41,251 bases of DNA, taken from a virus. The notes below the pieces were generated by a model, which was given only the letters and a program-made list of their open reading frames with translations, made no database searches and was not told where the DNA came from. Below are positions 4,930-12,355 of this stretch, one piece after another (position 1 is the stretch's first letter; each line of letters opens with the position of its first letter). The translations under genes and the position numbers were made by a program. The stretch spans positions 1-41,251 of the IMG/VR virus record IMGVR_UViG_3300046787_000114; one strand, 5' to 3'.

Positions 4930-5450
4930 ACGCAGTAACAGTAGAGCAAGTCAAGCGTATCGCTGACGAAGGTAAGCAGGCAGCAGATGGTTCCTTTTCT
5001 GAAGGTAGCCTTCAGCATCAGTATGCTGCTCAGTATATTGAGAAGTTTTTAACTACATTCGATGACATATCACACCGAACAGACGAACCTGAGTACTCAG
5101 AGTTCTGTGCCGCAGCAATCAATGCTCTTCGTGATATACAGGTACGTGACTATGTACTTGGTATTATAAATGCAGATAATGTTTCAACAATCAAGCGTGC
5201 TCTTAGTAATCTTGCAGAGGTAACACCTGAGGAATACTCAGCACCAGTAGATACATTGCTTGCTCTTACATACTATGAGTTAGACAATACAGATACAGCA
5301 CTTGAGATTCTTGAAGGCGTTAAGGAGTATAGCCTAGCCACCCTGCTAACCCGCGTGTTCCAGGCTGGCTGGCCTAAGGAAGCATTCCAAAACATGCGTG
5401 AAGAACTACACCCTAAGGTAGTATCAACTATCTTTCCAGACAAGGAGTAA
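4926..5450 (+). CDS. DUF4192-like protein
   Basis: The 174-residue acidic protein is translated from ATG 4926, which overlaps the previous stop (ATGA) and has AAAGGAG 8 bases upstream; the open frame from 4893 is rejected. The C-terminal half reads VDTLLALTYYELDNTDTALE followed by LATLLTRVFQAGWPKEAF, a helical repeat pattern. It resembles the C-terminal part of actinobacterial DUF4192 proteins, where similar leucine and alanine positions and a final G-x-P occur. The function of that family is not known. The call rests on pattern memory. Confidence 0.85.
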   Translation: MNAVTVEQVKRIADEGKQAADGSFSEGSLQHQYAAQYIEKFLTTFDDISHRTDEPEYSEFCAAAINALRDIQVRDYVLGIINADNVSTIKRALSNLAEVTPEEYSAPVDTLLALTYYELDNTDTALEILEGVKEYSLATLLTRVFQAGWPKEAFQNMREELHPKVVSTIFPDKE

Positions 5451-5452
5451 TC

Positions 5453-5809
5453 ATGGGATTAGATATGTATTTATACCGCAAGACAGTTAATGAAGTTGCT
5501 TACTGGCGTAAGGCTAATGCTATTCATGGGTGGTTCATTAGAAATGCAGGAGTTGAAGACAACTGCATGACTATTCAGGTAAGCATGTCTGACCTATACA
5601 CATTGCGTGATGACATTCAGAAAGTACTAGATGAAGGAACAGAAGAAGCCATTATGGAACTACTTCCACCTACATCTGGATTCTTCTTCGGAGGTACAGA
5701 AGTAGACGAGTATTACTGGATGAATCTAAAGAGTACTCTTAGAAAACTAAATGAAATCATAGAGAACAATACAGAAGACCAAGAGTTTGAGTATCAAGCA
5801 TCATGGTAA
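5453..5809 (+). CDS. conserved phage protein of the MGLDMYL type
   Basis: This 118-residue protein starts MGLDMYLYRKTVNEVAYWRK, and the phrase KANAIHGWFIRN...EDNC follows. The same opening and the W-R-K-A-N-x-I-H-x-W-F block recur in many unrelated phages as an uncharacterised conserved protein. It starts two bases after the preceding stop, with ACAAGGAG just upstream. The biochemical role is unknown. Confidence 0.85.
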   Translation: MGLDMYLYRKTVNEVAYWRKANAIHGWFIRNAGVEDNCMTIQVSMSDLYTLRDDIQKVLDEGTEEAIMELLPPTSGFFFGGTEVDEYYWMNLKSTLRKLNEIIENNTEDQEFEYQASW

Positions 5810-5821
5810 AGGAGAGAGACA

Positions 5822-6799
5822 ATGGCTAGACTAAACACATCATCATGGACACGTGGTGGTACAGCAGTAAAAGCAGGCTCGGCTGCGGAAGCAGCGTCAC
5901 AAGCAGGTCTTAACTGGGAAGTATCTCCAGTACCTATCCAGGCATACCGCAATCGAAATGTAAATCCATATGAGATTGTAACTGATTACTATTCAGTACC
6001 CAAGAAGCAAGGTATCTTGCGACTAGATACTGAGCAGATTATCGGTGTAGTTGGTGACAAGTACAAGGTAGTGCAGAACATGGAAGTATTCAATGCACTA
6101 GATGCATTAGTAGATTCAGGTGAAGCACGCTATTCAGCAGCAGGTGAGTACAATAACGGCGCTAACATCTGGATGGTAATGGAATTACCTAACGGTGTGC
6201 AGGTAGCCAATGACCCACACGCTGCATTCCTACTAGTCCAGTCATCACATGATGGTTCAGGTGCAGTACGTATCCGTCCTATCATTGAGCGTATCTTCTG
6301 CGCTAATCAAATCAACCGATTGATTACAAAGAACAAGGCTAATGACTACACTTATACAATGAAGCACACGACTAATGCAAGTCTATCAGTGCAAGACATC
6401 CGTGCTATTACTCAGTTAACATATCAATCTATTGCTGAGTACGAGCACACAGCAGACGTGCTGCTTAATCGTGGAGCCAATCACATGCGTGCTAGAGAAA
6501 TCTTCCGCAAGGTATGGGCGCTACCATCTACAGTAGAGAGCAAGCCTTATGACCTACTCACACAAGGTGAGCGTCGTCAACAGACACTTGCATATGCAGC
6601 CCGTGATAAGGCATGGGAAATCTATCAGAACTCTGAGACTCAAGCCAACATCCGAGGTACTGACTTTGGTATCTGGCAGGCAGTAGTAGAGTATGCAGAC
6701 CATCATGCTTCGGGTGGCTCCGAACGGCTCGCCGTTGCCACCCTCAGTGGACGCAGTGACAAACTCAAAAGCAAAGCACTTGAACTAGTGCTTGCCTAA
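5822..6799 (+). CDS. DUF932 phage/plasmid-like protein
   Basis: The 325-residue protein matches the DUF932 (phage/plasmid-like, TIGR03299-type) family by pattern. It has YSVPKKQGILRLDTEQIIGVV, then YKVVQNMEVFNALDALVDSG, a sheet-rich core, and IIERIFCANQIN near the centre, where the family has a conserved Cys-x-N. The second half is helical. Proteins of this family are common early-region genes in phages and plasmids and are thought to act in DNA metabolism, but no activity is established. AAAGGAGAG precedes ATG 5822. Confidence 0.9.
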   Translation: MARLNTSSWTRGGTAVKAGSAAEAASQAGLNWEVSPVPIQAYRNRNVNPYEIVTDYYSVPKKQGILRLDTEQIIGVVGDKYKVVQNMEVFNALDALVDSGEARYSAAGEYNNGANIWMVMELPNGVQVANDPHAAFLLVQSSHDGSGAVRIRPIIERIFCANQINRLITKNKANDYTYTMKHTTNASLSVQDIRAITQLTYQSIAEYEHTADVLLNRGANHMRAREIFRKVWALPSTVESKPYDLLTQGERRQQTLAYAARDKAWEIYQNSETQANIRGTDFGIWQAVVEYADHHASGGSERLAVATLSGRSDKLKSKALELVLA

Positions 6800-6811
6800 C
6801 CAAGGAGAAAC

Positions 6812-7225
6812 ATGAACACAATCCAGATTACAAACGATGAAGGACAGACAGTTAACTATACAGAAGAGGAAGTTAAGAATGTCCTTAGACTTCGCAAGCA
6901 GCATCAAGAACTCGCAGACTCAGCCAACACAGAACTCCGTAAGATTCGTAATGAGGTACGTGACTTCTTCAGTGAAGGTGAATGGGATACTGGTGAGCAG
7001 ACAGTCAACAAGGGAGATGTCAATTTCCTTCTTGAACGTATCGGCTGCAACAAACTCACAACAGTATACCGAGGTGCAGCAACAATCTCATTTGACTTTG
7101 AAGTAGAAGCAGAAGATGAAGACGACGCACGTACTATCATTGAAGAGTATGCCAACGTTAGTTCTCATGGCTTTGACTACAGCAATGAGTCGGTAGTCGT
7201 AGACGAAATCGACGAGAACTACTAA
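6812..7225 (+). CDS. acidic protein with coiled-coil N-terminus
   Basis: The 137-residue protein has a helical, probably coiled-coil N-terminal half (EEEVKNVLRLRKQHQELADS and following). Its acidic C-terminal half contains FDFEVEAEDEDDARTIIEEY. That second part resembles the small protein at 4780-4929. AAGGAG lies just upstream of ATG 6812. The stop overlaps the next start (TAATG). No family is recognised; the acidity could suit a DNA-mimic or a protein-interaction role, which is speculative. Confidence 0.85.
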   Translation: MNTIQITNDEGQTVNYTEEEVKNVLRLRKQHQELADSANTELRKIRNEVRDFFSEGEWDTGEQTVNKGDVNFLLERIGCNKLTTVYRGAATISFDFEVEAEDEDDARTIIEEYANVSSHGFDYSNESVVVDEIDENY

Positions 7226-7350
7226 TGAGTTCAATTGTTTGGGTAGCATTTTGCGGTGAGTGCGACAATCAATTGTCAGACTCGGAAGCCCGTCGTGAAG
7301 AATGTCCTGAATGCGAATTCAATAGGAGTATGAACTCAGATGACTACTAA
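7225..7350 (+). CDS. 41-residue zinc-ribbon protein
   Basis: ATG 7225 overlaps the preceding stop. The peptide carries CGEC near residue 10 and CPEC near residue 28, the two knuckles of a complete small zinc ribbon. It overlaps the next gene by 11 nt. Its position directly before a winged-helix regulator suggests joint expression. Function unknown. Confidence 0.75.
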   Translation: MSSIVWVAFCGECDNQLSDSEARREECPECEFNRSMNSDDY

Positions 7351-7714
7351 TCAACCATATGTACCATATGCTGGTACTGCTGGCTGGTCAGGCACAGATA
7401 CTAGCCAAGAGAGGGCTATGATTAACCTGCGTACTGGCAAGGAATATAACAACCAGCAAAAAGCGTTAGCACTATTAAAACAAGCAGGTGGTCAGGGCTT
7501 AACTTGGAAAGAGTTAAGCGAACAGACAGGCATGCATCACGGCACGGCTAGTGGCGTGTTGTCAGTGCTACACAAATCAGGTGCTATAATTAGAACAAGA
7601 ACTATATCCGATAGATGCAAGGTCTATATGGATATATCATTTGCTGACCAAGTAAAGCACGAACCATATATAGAAAAGAAAAAGTCTTGTCCACAATGTG
7701 GACATCAGTTGTAG
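7340..7714 (+). CDS. winged-helix DNA-binding protein with C-terminal zinc tail
   Basis: Residues about 40-100 form a winged helix-turn-helix: helices around KALALLKQAG and LTWKELSEQTGMHHGTASG, then VLSVLHKSGAIIRTRTI and the wing ending CKVYMDI. This resembles MarR-type or replication-type winged helices in actinophages. The protein ends with CPQCGHQL, half a zinc knuckle. It could be a transcription regulator of the early or late units. It closes the second early block and is followed by a terminator-like hairpin. Confidence 0.85.
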   Translation: MTTNQPYVPYAGTAGWSGTDTSQERAMINLRTGKEYNNQQKALALLKQAGGQGLTWKELSEQTGMHHGTASGVLSVLHKSGAIIRTRTISDRCKVYMDISFADQVKHEPYIEKKKSCPQCGHQL

Positions 7715-7744
7715 TCTAGCCGTTCACTAGGCTACAATACTATG

Positions 7745-7796
7745 ACTAGGGTGGGTAGGTTTTTTATCTCTCTCCTTGTCCTACCTGCCCTAGTTT
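7745..7796 (+). terminator. hairpin with large loop between early blocks 2 and 3
   Basis: ACTAGGGTGGGTAGG (7745-7759) pairs with CCTACCTGCCCTAGT (7780-7794), 15 bp with two wobbles, around a 20-nt pyrimidine-rich loop that starts with six T. Only TT follows the stem, so termination could occur in the loop's T-run or be partial. The next gene begins only 16 bases further on. Confidence 0.6.
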
Positions 7797-7811
7797 AATC
7801 AAAGGAGAATC

Positions 7812-8585
7812 ATGGCAGAATTAGTTATACCAAGAGATAGATACGGCAGACCAATGGTTGTGCCACCTAAGGGTGGTAAGCCAGTGCCGTATACACGCAC
7901 TACTACAGTTGCTGGTTCATTAGATGATGGCACTGCGCTAGTTGCATGGAAGTTACGCATGGCAGCAGCAGGTCTTACTCTACGTCCTGACCTACTGCTA
8001 GCAGCATCAGCCCATCGAGACAATAAGTTAGAGATGGATAAGTTAATTGAAGATGCACTAGAAGCAGCAGGTGCTAGCCGTCAGGCTAACATTGGCACTG
8101 CAATCCACACACTAACTGAGAAGTTAGATAGGGGTGAAGACCTTGGTGTTATCCCTGATGACTATGTTGCAGACATACAAGCATATGCAGATGCAACAAA
8201 AGATTTCACTAATGTAAACATCGAACAGTTCTGTGTGCTAGATAAGTATAAGATTGCTGGCACACCTGACCGCATCGTTGAGTACAAGGGTGAGAAGTTC
8301 ATATCAGACCTCAAGACAGGTAGCATTTCTTATCCTAATAAGATTGCTATGCAGTTAGCAGTATATGCACACGGCTTGCCGTATGACCCTGCTACGGCAA
8401 CCCGTGGTTCTTGGGGAGACATCAACACAGAGAAAGGTATCATCGTTCACTTGCCTGCTGGCAGTGGTCAATGTACACTTCACTTCGTTGACCTCAAGCA
8501 TGGCTGGAAAGGAATCGAACTAGCCATGAAAGTACGTAAGCACAGAGAAGCAAAGAAAATATCAACCCCGTTTCAAGGAGAATAA
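7812..8585 (+). CDS. Cas4/RecB-like PD-(D/E)XK exonuclease
   Basis: This 257-residue nuclease would process DNA ends or aid recombination and replication. The catalytic core reads IAGTPDRIV (Asp of the PD motif, near residue 156), then KFISDLKTG (D-x-K motif near 172) and IAMQLAVYA (the QxxxY-type helix). That is the order in Cas4-like and RecB nucleases of actinophages. An upstream GTAIHTLTEKLDRGE supplies the usual His-containing helix. The cysteines of an iron-sulfur cluster are not evident. AAAGGAG precedes ATG 7812. Confidence 0.92.
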   Translation: MAELVIPRDRYGRPMVVPPKGGKPVPYTRTTTVAGSLDDGTALVAWKLRMAAAGLTLRPDLLLAASAHRDNKLEMDKLIEDALEAAGASRQANIGTAIHTLTEKLDRGEDLGVIPDDYVADIQAYADATKDFTNVNIEQFCVLDKYKIAGTPDRIVEYKGEKFISDLKTGSISYPNKIAMQLAVYAHGLPYDPATATRGSWGDINTEKGIIVHLPAGSGQCTLHFVDLKHGWKGIELAMKVRKHREAKKISTPFQGE

Positions 8586-9065
8586 ATGTCACACTCAGAA
8601 GCACCTATCAGCATCAACCTCAAGACAAAAGCAGGCACACAGTTAACACTTCGTGCTAACACACCTGATGAGTTCACATCAATTACTGCTGCTATTTATC
8701 CAATCGTAGAAGCAATTGAAGAAGTCGAAAAAGCAGTGCAGAGCACTGGTTTTAGCGCACCTGCGGCAACACCTACTAACCCAGCAGTAGGTTACCTAGC
8801 CAACTCAATGGGGGCAACAGTTGTATCTGAGTCATGGAACTCACCACAACCAACCAATCCACCAATCAGTGGACCAGCAGTCGGTGGTCAGCGCATGTGT
8901 CCTCACGGTGCAATGACTCGTATCCATGGCTTGCAAGGTAAGTTCGGTCCATACAAGGGACACTTCTGCCCAGCAAAGCAGGGCGACCCAACCAAGTGTG
9001 CTACTCAGTATGTCAAGGCGAACACACCAGAGTTCGCTACATTCGTAGCCGACCAGACAAAGTAG
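8586..9065 (+). CDS. protein with C-terminal zinc finger, partner of the nuclease
   Basis: ATG 8586 follows the nuclease stop without a gap. Residues 1-55 are a beta/helix domain (SINLKTKAGTQLTLRANTPD). A Pro/Asn/Thr-rich linker follows, then a likely zinc-binding domain with CPHGAM, GHFCPAKQ and TKCATQYV. The linker plus finger resembles phage proteins that bind single-stranded DNA, but I do not recognise the family. Tight linkage to nuclease and helicase genes suggests a DNA-replication role. Confidence 0.85.
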   Translation: MSHSEAPISINLKTKAGTQLTLRANTPDEFTSITAAIYPIVEAIEEVEKAVQSTGFSAPAATPTNPAVGYLANSMGATVVSESWNSPQPTNPPISGPAVGGQRMCPHGAMTRIHGLQGKFGPYKGHFCPAKQGDPTKCATQYVKANTPEFATFVADQTK

Positions 9066-9069
9066 GAAT

Positions 9070-9885
9070 ATGAAAACACTACGCCGTAGCGTAGGCAAGG
9101 CAGAGGTAGGCGGGGAACCATTACCGCCACCTTTCCAAGCCTTTGCTAGAGAGGGAATTATTCTACGGCGCTCAGAGATAACAGTAATTGCTGGCACTCC
9201 TGGTGCTGGTAAGTCTAGTATCGCATTGCATATCGCAGCAAGATTAAAACAACCAACACTATACTTCTCTGCTGATACCAATGCTCATACTATGGCTATG
9301 CGATTACTTGCACTTCGTGCGCGTATCCCACAGCAACAAGCAGAACATATGCTTAAGACACAACCAGATACAGCCGAGTCTATCTTGCGTGAGTTTGGAA
9401 ATATGTATTGGTCATTCGAACCAAGTCCAACACTGCGTGATTTAGATGAAGAAGTATCTGCATTCGAAACTATCTGGGGTAGGTCTCCTACACTTATAGT
9501 TGTAGATAACCTTATGGACATCGCAATCGATGGACATGAAGAGTTTGCTGGCATGCGTCAAGTCATGAAGGAACTTAAGTACCTAGCCCGTGACACTAAC
9601 GCAGCAGTTCTAGTTCTACACCATACGCAAGAAGGTGCACCAGGTTATCCGTGCCAGCCACGCTCAGCGTTGCAAGGCAAGGTTGCACAGATTCCTGCTA
9701 TGGTGTTAACTGTAGGTCAGATGATGGCAGGGCAGGACATGTATATGTGCGTAGCCCCTGTTAAGAATCGCTATGGCAAGGCTGATGCAACTGGTAACAC
9801 ATACATATCGTTATCATTTGACCCAGCATCTATGCATCTAGAAGATATTGTCCGTGACTACAGACAGGAACAAGTACTTATATGA
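9070..9885 (+). CDS. RecA/DnaB-type replicative ATPase (helicase-like)
   Basis: A 271-residue ATPase with a RecA fold. Walker A is GTPGAGKS at residues 42-49. Walker B is TLIVVDNLMDI with Asp 146. VLVLHHTQE near residue 181 is the sensor strand, and KNRYGK near 229 resembles the arginine-finger region of DnaB-like proteins. No N-terminal DnaB domain is present, so it is shorter than a full helicase (about 450 residues). It could be the replicative helicase or a recombination or loader ATPase. It overlaps the resolvase gene by 4 nt (ATGA). Confidence 0.9.
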   Translation: MKTLRRSVGKAEVGGEPLPPPFQAFAREGIILRRSEITVIAGTPGAGKSSIALHIAARLKQPTLYFSADTNAHTMAMRLLALRARIPQQQAEHMLKTQPDTAESILREFGNMYWSFEPSPTLRDLDEEVSAFETIWGRSPTLIVVDNLMDIAIDGHEEFAGMRQVMKELKYLARDTNAAVLVLHHTQEGAPGYPCQPRSALQGKVAQIPAMVLTVGQMMAGQDMYMCVAPVKNRYGKADATGNTYISLSFDPASMHLEDIVRDYRQEQVLI

Positions 9886-10235
9886 GTAACGCAGCCAAAG
9901 CCAAAGGCTCAGGAGCCGAACGCGATGTAGTTAAGTACCTCAAAGAGAACGGCTTTCAGTATGCTGATAGGCGTTTGGCTGGTGCTACTCTAGATAAGGG
10001 CGATGTTTCAGGTATACCTGGAGTTACAATCGAAGTAAAGAACCATGCCAAGATGAACCTTGGCGGATGGACAGAAGAATTGCTCACCGAAATGAGCAAT
10101 GACGGGGCATGGACAGGCGTGGTGTGGCACAAGAAGAGGGGACGGGGAAGCCCTGCAGATTGGTACTGCACCATGCCTGGCTATGTTTGGGTAGACCTAT
10201 TAAAGAGAGCACTCAATGGAGAAACCAAGCATTGA
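9882..10235 (+). CDS. Holliday-junction-resolvase-like nuclease
   Basis: This 117-residue protein follows the archaeal Hjc/VRR-NUC type of PD-(D/E)XK fold. It begins GSGAERDVVKYLKENGF, with the catalytic Glu in the first helix, then KGDVSGIPGVTIEVKNH, which contains the Asp and the E-x-K. A basic stretch (KKRGRGSP) follows. It would cut branched DNA made during replication or before packaging. It is coupled to the ATPase upstream and overlaps the primase fragment by 20 nt. Confidence 0.88.
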   Translation: MSNAAKAKGSGAERDVVKYLKENGFQYADRRLAGATLDKGDVSGIPGVTIEVKNHAKMNLGGWTEELLTEMSNDGAWTGVVWHKKRGRGSPADWYCTMPGYVWVDLLKRALNGETKH

Positions 10236-10593
10236 AGATTACCTGCACCATATAGGTGCAGAAGTACCAGCACGTGGTAGTGGCTGGCGCAAGATGAAGT
10301 GTTGCTTCCATCTTGACAGTCATGCAAGTGCAGCAGTAAATTATGATAAGAACGCTTTTGTCTGCCACGGTTGTGGCGTCAAGGGCGATACTTATTCGCT
10401 AATCATGGAGAGAGAAGGGATGAACTTTAGTGAGGCTAAACAATTCGCAGAGAAGTTTTCTACTACAGGCAACTCAGAGATACGGGGAAACAATCGACGT
10501 AGCGACAGACTATCTGTCAAACCGTCATCTCTCGGTAGAAGAGGCAAAGGTCTTTCACTTGGGGGTGGTCGTAGACCCGCTGCCAGGGCATGA
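10216..10593 (+). CDS. DNA primase, CHC2 zinc-finger part (frame 1 of a split primase)
   Basis: The first 80 residues match a primase zinc finger: KCCFHLDSHAS gives the Cys and His, AFVCHGCGVKGD the second Cys pair, and MNFSEAKQFAEKF ends the domain. After about residue 85 the frame turns arginine-rich and unlike a primase, while the neighbouring +1 frame takes up the primase sequence. The natural product is therefore likely a fusion with the TOPRIM frame, made by a +1 shift near the TTTT at 10456-10459, or by an uncorrected extra T in the assembly. Alternatively a short zinc protein is made on its own. Confidence 0.75.
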   Translation: MEKPSIEDYLHHIGAEVPARGSGWRKMKCCFHLDSHASAAVNYDKNAFVCHGCGVKGDTYSLIMEREGMNFSEAKQFAEKFSTTGNSEIRGNNRRSDRLSVKPSSLGRRGKGLSLGGGRRPAARA

Positions 10594-11065
10594 GCCATAC
10601 AAAGGTAGGCTTGCTATCCCATACATCACGCCATCAGGCGTGGTAGATATTAGATTTCGTGACCTAACAGGTACACATGACGCTAAGTATATGGGATTAG
10701 TTGGTGCTGAAACTACTATGTTCAACACTCAAGCAGTCTTTGCAGCAGATGATTACATCTGTGTCACCGAAGGTGAGTTCGACTGCATTATGATGAGTGT
10801 CAAGACTAATCACCCAACAGTTGGTATTCCAGGTGCTAATAACTGGAAGAAGCACTACTCTAAAATCTTAGATGATTTCGATACAGTAGTAGTACTAGCC
10901 GACGGTGATGCACCAGGGCTAGAGTTTGGGAAGAAGATAGCCCGTGAACTAGGTAATGTAAACATTATCAGTATGCCAGACGGAGAAGATGTTAACTCAA
11001 TGATGATTAAGAAAGGTAGTGACTGGCTTGACGAACGAATCAGAGAATGCGTTGCCGCTGGATGA
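10430..11065 (+). CDS. DNA primase, TOPRIM part (frame 2 of a split primase)
   Basis: The frame contains DVATDYLSNRHLS, then FHLGVVVDPLPGHEPYKGRL and IPYITPSGVVDIRFRDL, typical of phage primases between the zinc and catalytic domains. The TOPRIM motifs VTEGEFD (residues 112-118) and VVLADGDAPG (154-163) follow. It can start at GTG 10430, with GAAGGGA 9 bases upstream. It also joins neatly to the zinc-finger frame if one T is skipped at 10456-10459 (KF then LLQATQRYGE). It makes RNA primers for lagging-strand synthesis. Confidence 0.85.
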   Translation: MRLNNSQRSFLLQATQRYGETIDVATDYLSNRHLSVEEAKVFHLGVVVDPLPGHEPYKGRLAIPYITPSGVVDIRFRDLTGTHDAKYMGLVGAETTMFNTQAVFAADDYICVTEGEFDCIMMSVKTNHPTVGIPGANNWKKHYSKILDDFDTVVVLADGDAPGLEFGKKIARELGNVNIISMPDGEDVNSMMIKKGSDWLDERIRECVAAG

Positions 11066-11342
11066 TAAGTTTTGGGAGCATGCAGCCCATCTAGATTTTA
11101 AGATGGTAATTAATTTATCACCAACTAAATCTATAAATATCTTACAGGCTTTATATGATGTTTACTCAGCAATTGATAAAGACCCAGAAGGCGCTAAGTT
11201 CCTCATTACAGGACTGGCTGGTCTTATGTTATCAGCCAAGTATGGTAAGACCGATGAGGTCTACACCGATATGATAGTTAGTGCAGCACGTAAAGACATG
11301 GACGCAGGATTAGAGGAGTTACTTAATGAAGAATCCCAATGA
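11019..11342 (+). CDS. 107-residue helical protein of unknown function
   Basis: The frame opens at GTG 11019, overlapping the primase end by 47 nt, with GAAAGG close upstream. The protein is mostly helical: SINILQALYDVYSAIDKDPE and KFLITGLAGLMLSAKYGKTDE are clear. A Met at residue 29 is an alternative start. It overlaps the next gene by 17 nt. No family is recognised; small helical proteins here in other phages are sometimes helicase loaders, but nothing seen supports that directly. Confidence 0.75.
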   Translation: MTGLTNESENALPLDDKFWEHAAHLDFKMVINLSPTKSINILQALYDVYSAIDKDPEGAKFLITGLAGLMLSAKYGKTDEVYTDMIVSAARKDMDAGLEELLNEESQ

Positions 11343-11706
11343 TGCAGCACAGATTGCTAAAGAACTACTAGAGGTTCTTTACAAGAAGCATGCCGACTAT
11401 GGACCAATGAACATTGCAGGTGCGCCTGGTGGTGCAATGAATGGTCTACGTGTCCGTATGTATGACAAGTTAGCACGGCTTAACAACTTAGTAGATAGTG
11501 GCGACACGCCGAATTACGAATCAATTGAAGATACGTTCTTAGACCTAGCCAACTATGCAATAATTGGGCTACTAGTCCAGCGTGGACAGTGGGAAGGTTT
11601 ACCCGATTATGACGCAAAAAAGAGTAGTAGTACTCAGCGACCTACAGATACCGTATCAGAACAATACAGTGGTGCAGAGCACGCTGGATTTTATCCGATA
11701 CTATAA
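11326..11706 (+). CDS. Nmad1/DUF1599-like protein
   Basis: The 126-residue protein has the family pattern KKHADYGPMNIAG, then GLRVRMYDKLARLNNLVDSG and ESIEDTFLDLANYAIIGLL. These match my recollection of DUF1599, renamed nucleotide-modification-associated domain 1. The conserved H/D-Y-G, R-x-x-D-K-x-x-R and D-x-x-N-Y positions are all present. The family occurs in phages near base-modification genes and is thought to act on nucleotides, though no activity is proven. The last 33 residues overlap the phosphoesterase gene in another frame. GAGGAG precedes ATG 11326. Confidence 0.85.
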   Translation: MKNPNDAAQIAKELLEVLYKKHADYGPMNIAGAPGGAMNGLRVRMYDKLARLNNLVDSGDTPNYESIEDTFLDLANYAIIGLLVQRGQWEGLPDYDAKKSSSTQRPTDTVSEQYSGAEHAGFYPIL

Positions 11707-12355
11707 ACCAGATGAACTCTGGTGTGTAGGTGATGAACTAGATGCACCAGAACCTAGTCGTTGGAACCGAGGTATGGCTGGCGAGTACGCAGGTACCCTA
11801 CAAGCAGGCATCGATGAGACCAGAGAAATCATTACTGATTTCAAGAAAGCACTAGGTAAGAACAAACCGTTTTATATTCAACGCAGTAATCATACAGACC
11901 GCATTGATACTTACATCCGTAAGAATGCCCCAGCGTTCAACTCTCTACGTTCACTAGAGATTGAGGAATTGCTGGGGTATAATGCTTTAGGTGTGACTTA
12001 TCTTCATAAGATGAACGAGTTACTACCTGGCTGGGTAATGGCACACGGAGATGAAGGCAAGTTGTCTCAGACTCCAGGGGCTACAGCGCTAGGTCTAGCC
12101 AAGCGGCTAGGCAAGTCAGTAGTCTGCGGACACACGCATCGCGTGGGTTTGCAACATGAAACAGTTGGCATGTATGGCAAGACTAATACTCTCTTTGGAT
12201 TAGAGGTCGGGCATATGATGGATATGAAACAGGCTGATTACCTATCAGCAGGCACAGCCAATTGGCAGCATGGCATTGGAATCCTTGTGCAATCAGGTAC
12301 AAAAGTAACACCATACGCAGTGCCTATCATTAACGGGGAGATTAATCTACCGTGA
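11609..12355 (+). CDS. calcineurin-like metallophosphoesterase
   Basis: The 248-residue protein has the metal-binding series of this family: VVVLSDLQIPY (motif I, with Gln instead of the usual His), LWCVGDELDA (motif II), QRSNHTDRI (motif III, N-H), VMAHGDEG (motif IV) and VVCGHTHRV (motif V, G-H-x-H). It would hydrolyse phosphodiester or phosphomonoester bonds; the substrate may be a nucleic acid end or a nucleotide. The frame is open from GTG 11582, but ATG 11609, with GGGAAGG upstream, starts right at the domain. It overlaps the preceding gene by 98 nt. Confidence 0.9.
   Translation: MTQKRVVVLSDLQIPYQNNTVVQSTLDFIRYYKPDELWCVGDELDAPEPSRWNRGMAGEYAGTLQAGIDETREIITDFKKALGKNKPFYIQRSNHTDRIDTYIRKNAPAFNSLRSLEIEELLGYNALGVTYLHKMNELLPGWVMAHGDEGKLSQTPGATALGLAKRLGKSVVCGHTHRVGLQHETVGMYGKTNTLFGLEVGHMMDMKQADYLSAGTANWQHGIGILVQSGTKVTPYAVPIINGEINLP

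Noticed and set aside
8841-9281. Minus-strand 146-residue frame across two early genes
   Set aside because: Antisense to the zinc-finger and ATPase genes, with composition unlike phage proteins and no promoter or ribosome site.
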